Below, in pieces: positions 23,536 through 24,604 of a DNA stretch of 24,604 bases (positions within the stretch are counted from its first letter, which is position 1; each line of letters begins with the position of its first letter). The DNA comes from SAR86 cluster bacterium (GTDB lineage: Bacteria > Pseudomonadota > Gammaproteobacteria > Magnimaribacterales > D2472). Both the position numbers and the translations under genes were made by a program. The DNA is taken from the NCBI GenBank assembly GCA_016779505.1, contig JADHNM010000008.1, positions 1-24,604 of the forward strand, read 5' to 3'. The notes under the pieces were generated by a model that did no database searches, was not told the DNA's origin, and saw only the letters and a program-made list of their open reading frames with translations.

Positions 23536-24604
23536 ATGCCTTTTACTTTATATGACAAGCTTTGGAATGAGCATCTAGTCCAGACTGATGATGCTGATGA
23601 GTCATTAATTTATATTGATAGACACTACCTCCATGAGGTTACTTCACCACAAGCTTTCGAGGGCCTTAGGCATAAAAAGTTAAAACCATGGCGATTGGAT
23701 GCAAATGTTGCTACTCCTGACCATAATGTTCCAACTGATCGAGGTAATGGTTTTGATGCTGCATCAATTAAAGATGAGGTGGCTAAAATTCAAGTAGTTG
23801 AACTTGATAAAAATTGTAACAGTTTTGGCATCCATCAATTTGATATAACCTCAAACAAACAAGGTATTGTTCATGTAATGGGTCCAGAGTTAGGTTACAC
23901 ATTGCCAGGAATGACAATTGTGTGTGGCGACTCTCACACTTCAACTCACGGAGCATTTGGGTGTTTAGCTATGGGAATAGGGACTTCTGAGGTTGAGCAT
24001 GTTTTAGCTACTCAATGTTTGAAAATTACTAAGTTAAAAAACATGCAAGTTAATTTTAATGGCCTCCCTCAAAGAGGAGTTACCTCAAAAGACATTGTTT
24101 TACATTTAATTAAGCTAATCGGAACTGCCGGAGGAACTGGGCACGCTATAGAGTTTTCTGGCTCATATATCTCATCTGTATCAATGGAATCAAGAATGAC
24201 AATTTGTAATATGGCTATTGAGGCTGGAGCAAAGGTTGGTCTCACTGAGGTTGATTCAACCACTGTTGATTATGTGAAGAAACACGCCAATCTATCAGAT
24301 TCAATGTTCAATAAAGCCAGCGAATATTGGAAGACTTTAAAATCAGATCCAGATGCAAATTTTGATAAAACAATAAATATTGATGTTTCTGAGATTAAAC
24401 CTCAAGTTACTTGGGGCACTTCACCTGAAATGACCATAGATTTTGATGCAGCTATCCCCACCGAAGAGGATGTTGATGATAGAAGCCATGAAAATTTATC
24501 ACTTGCAAAAACTTACATGGGTCTGAATGATTCAAAAACTCTTCAAGATTTAAGTTTTGATAGGATTTTTATTGGTTCTTGCACTAATTCAAGAATTGAA
24601 GATC
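23536..24604 (+). CDS. leuC: 3-isopropylmalate dehydratase large subunit (3' partial)
   Basis: The frame opens at ATG 23536, one base after the aroC stop, and remains open to the window end, giving 356 residues of an expected 465-475. It begins MPFTLYDKLWNEHLV as LeuC does. Landmarks are IYIDRHYLHEVTSPQAFEGL, VATPDHNVPT, GIVHVMGPE, CGDSHTSTHGAFG, GIGTSEVEHVLATQ and, near the edge, FIGSCTNSR, which holds the first of the three cysteine ligands of the 4Fe-4S cluster. The other two, a CxxC further on, are outside. With LeuD it isomerises 2-isopropylmalate to 3-isopropylmalate in leucine synthesis; leuD would be expected to follow. It is the cluster-bearing half of an aconitase-type enzyme. AcnA-type proteins are excluded by the motif set and start. 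Confidence 0.95.
   Translation, partial: MPFTLYDKLWNEHLVQTDDADESLIYIDRHYLHEVTSPQAFEGLRHKKLKPWRLDANVATPDHNVPTDRGNGFDAASIKDEVAKIQVVELDKNCNSFGIHQFDITSNKQGIVHVMGPELGYTLPGMTIVCGDSHTSTHGAFGCLAMGIGTSEVEHVLATQCLKITKLKNMQVNFNGLPQRGVTSKDIVLHLIKLIGTAGGTGHAIEFSGSYISSVSMESRMTICNMAIEAGAKVGLTEVDSTTVDYVKKHANLSDSMFNKASEYWKTLKSDPDANFDKTINIDVSEIKPQVTWGTSPEMTIDFDAAIPTEEDVDDRSHENLSLAKTYMGLNDSKTLQDLSFDRIFIGSCTNSRIED

Noticed and set aside
1..24604. tRNA, rRNA, CRISPR array, insertion sequence, prophage, toxin-antitoxin or defence system
   Set aside because: I read both strands for direct repeats, transposase or integrase motifs and defence gene families and saw none; gaps are too short to hide large RNA genes. 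A covariance-model scan was not possible.

Overview
This window is 24.6 kb of ordinary, very compact bacterial chromosome with low GC (well below 50% by eye). The gene repertoire is gammaproteobacterial: a MazG, YihG-type acyltransferase, ThrH, LexA, PrpBCD and a long TopA with C-terminal zinc fingers, plus topA and lexA as close neighbours, which recalls Pseudomonas gene order (from memory). AT-richness, almost no intergenic DNA and interlocked genes suggest a streamlined, probably marine gammaproteobacterium such as the SAR86 clade. That placement is inference. I see no tRNA, rRNA, IS element, prophage, CRISPR array or clear sign of recent transfer, and no gene-free stretch above 300 bases.

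Layout. 1-682 (+): 3' end of nagZ, then an RraA-like protein. 677-4661 (-): a heteromeric acyl-CoA dehydrogenase pair, mazG and a YihG-like acyltransferase, tightly coupled. 4736-5782 (+): zinc alcohol dehydrogenase, divergent from the acyl-CoA dehydrogenases. 5779-6525 (-): Sir2/CobB deacylase. 6568-12979 (+): nadK, a rhomboid protease, galU, pyrD, an unknown membrane-anchored protein and topA. 13072-13329 (+): a small unknown protein. 13326-13943 (-): lexA. 14013-16176 (+): cytosolic-type 5'-nucleotidase, thrH and queH, divergent from lexA with a perfect SOS box between. 16216-19683 (+): prpBCD, the methylcitrate cycle. 19680-21683 (-): a lipoprotein of the penicillin acylase (Ntn hydrolase) family. 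21725-22414 (+): an atypical short-chain dehydrogenase. 22449-24604 (+): aroC and the start of leuC, cut by the window end.

How they work together. The acyl-CoA dehydrogenase pair, the alcohol dehydrogenase and prpBCD point to oxidation of fatty or branched/cyclic acyl substrates yielding propionyl-CoA, which the methylcitrate cycle turns into pyruvate and succinate. The acylase could release acids from N-acyl amides. The remaining genes are housekeeping: NAD(P), pyrimidine, chorismate and leucine synthesis, queuosine, cell wall recycling, DNA topology and SOS control.

The most notable signals are in gene architecture. First, several genes at the head of transcription units have a -10-like hexamer (TATAAT or TACAAT) only 6-9 bases before the start codon and no Shine-Dalgarno, which suggests leaderless mRNAs. 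Second, all four convergent gene pairs overlap at their stop codons. Third, the short-chain dehydrogenase has isoleucine where the catalytic tyrosine should be. I did not find a convincing new multi-gene system.
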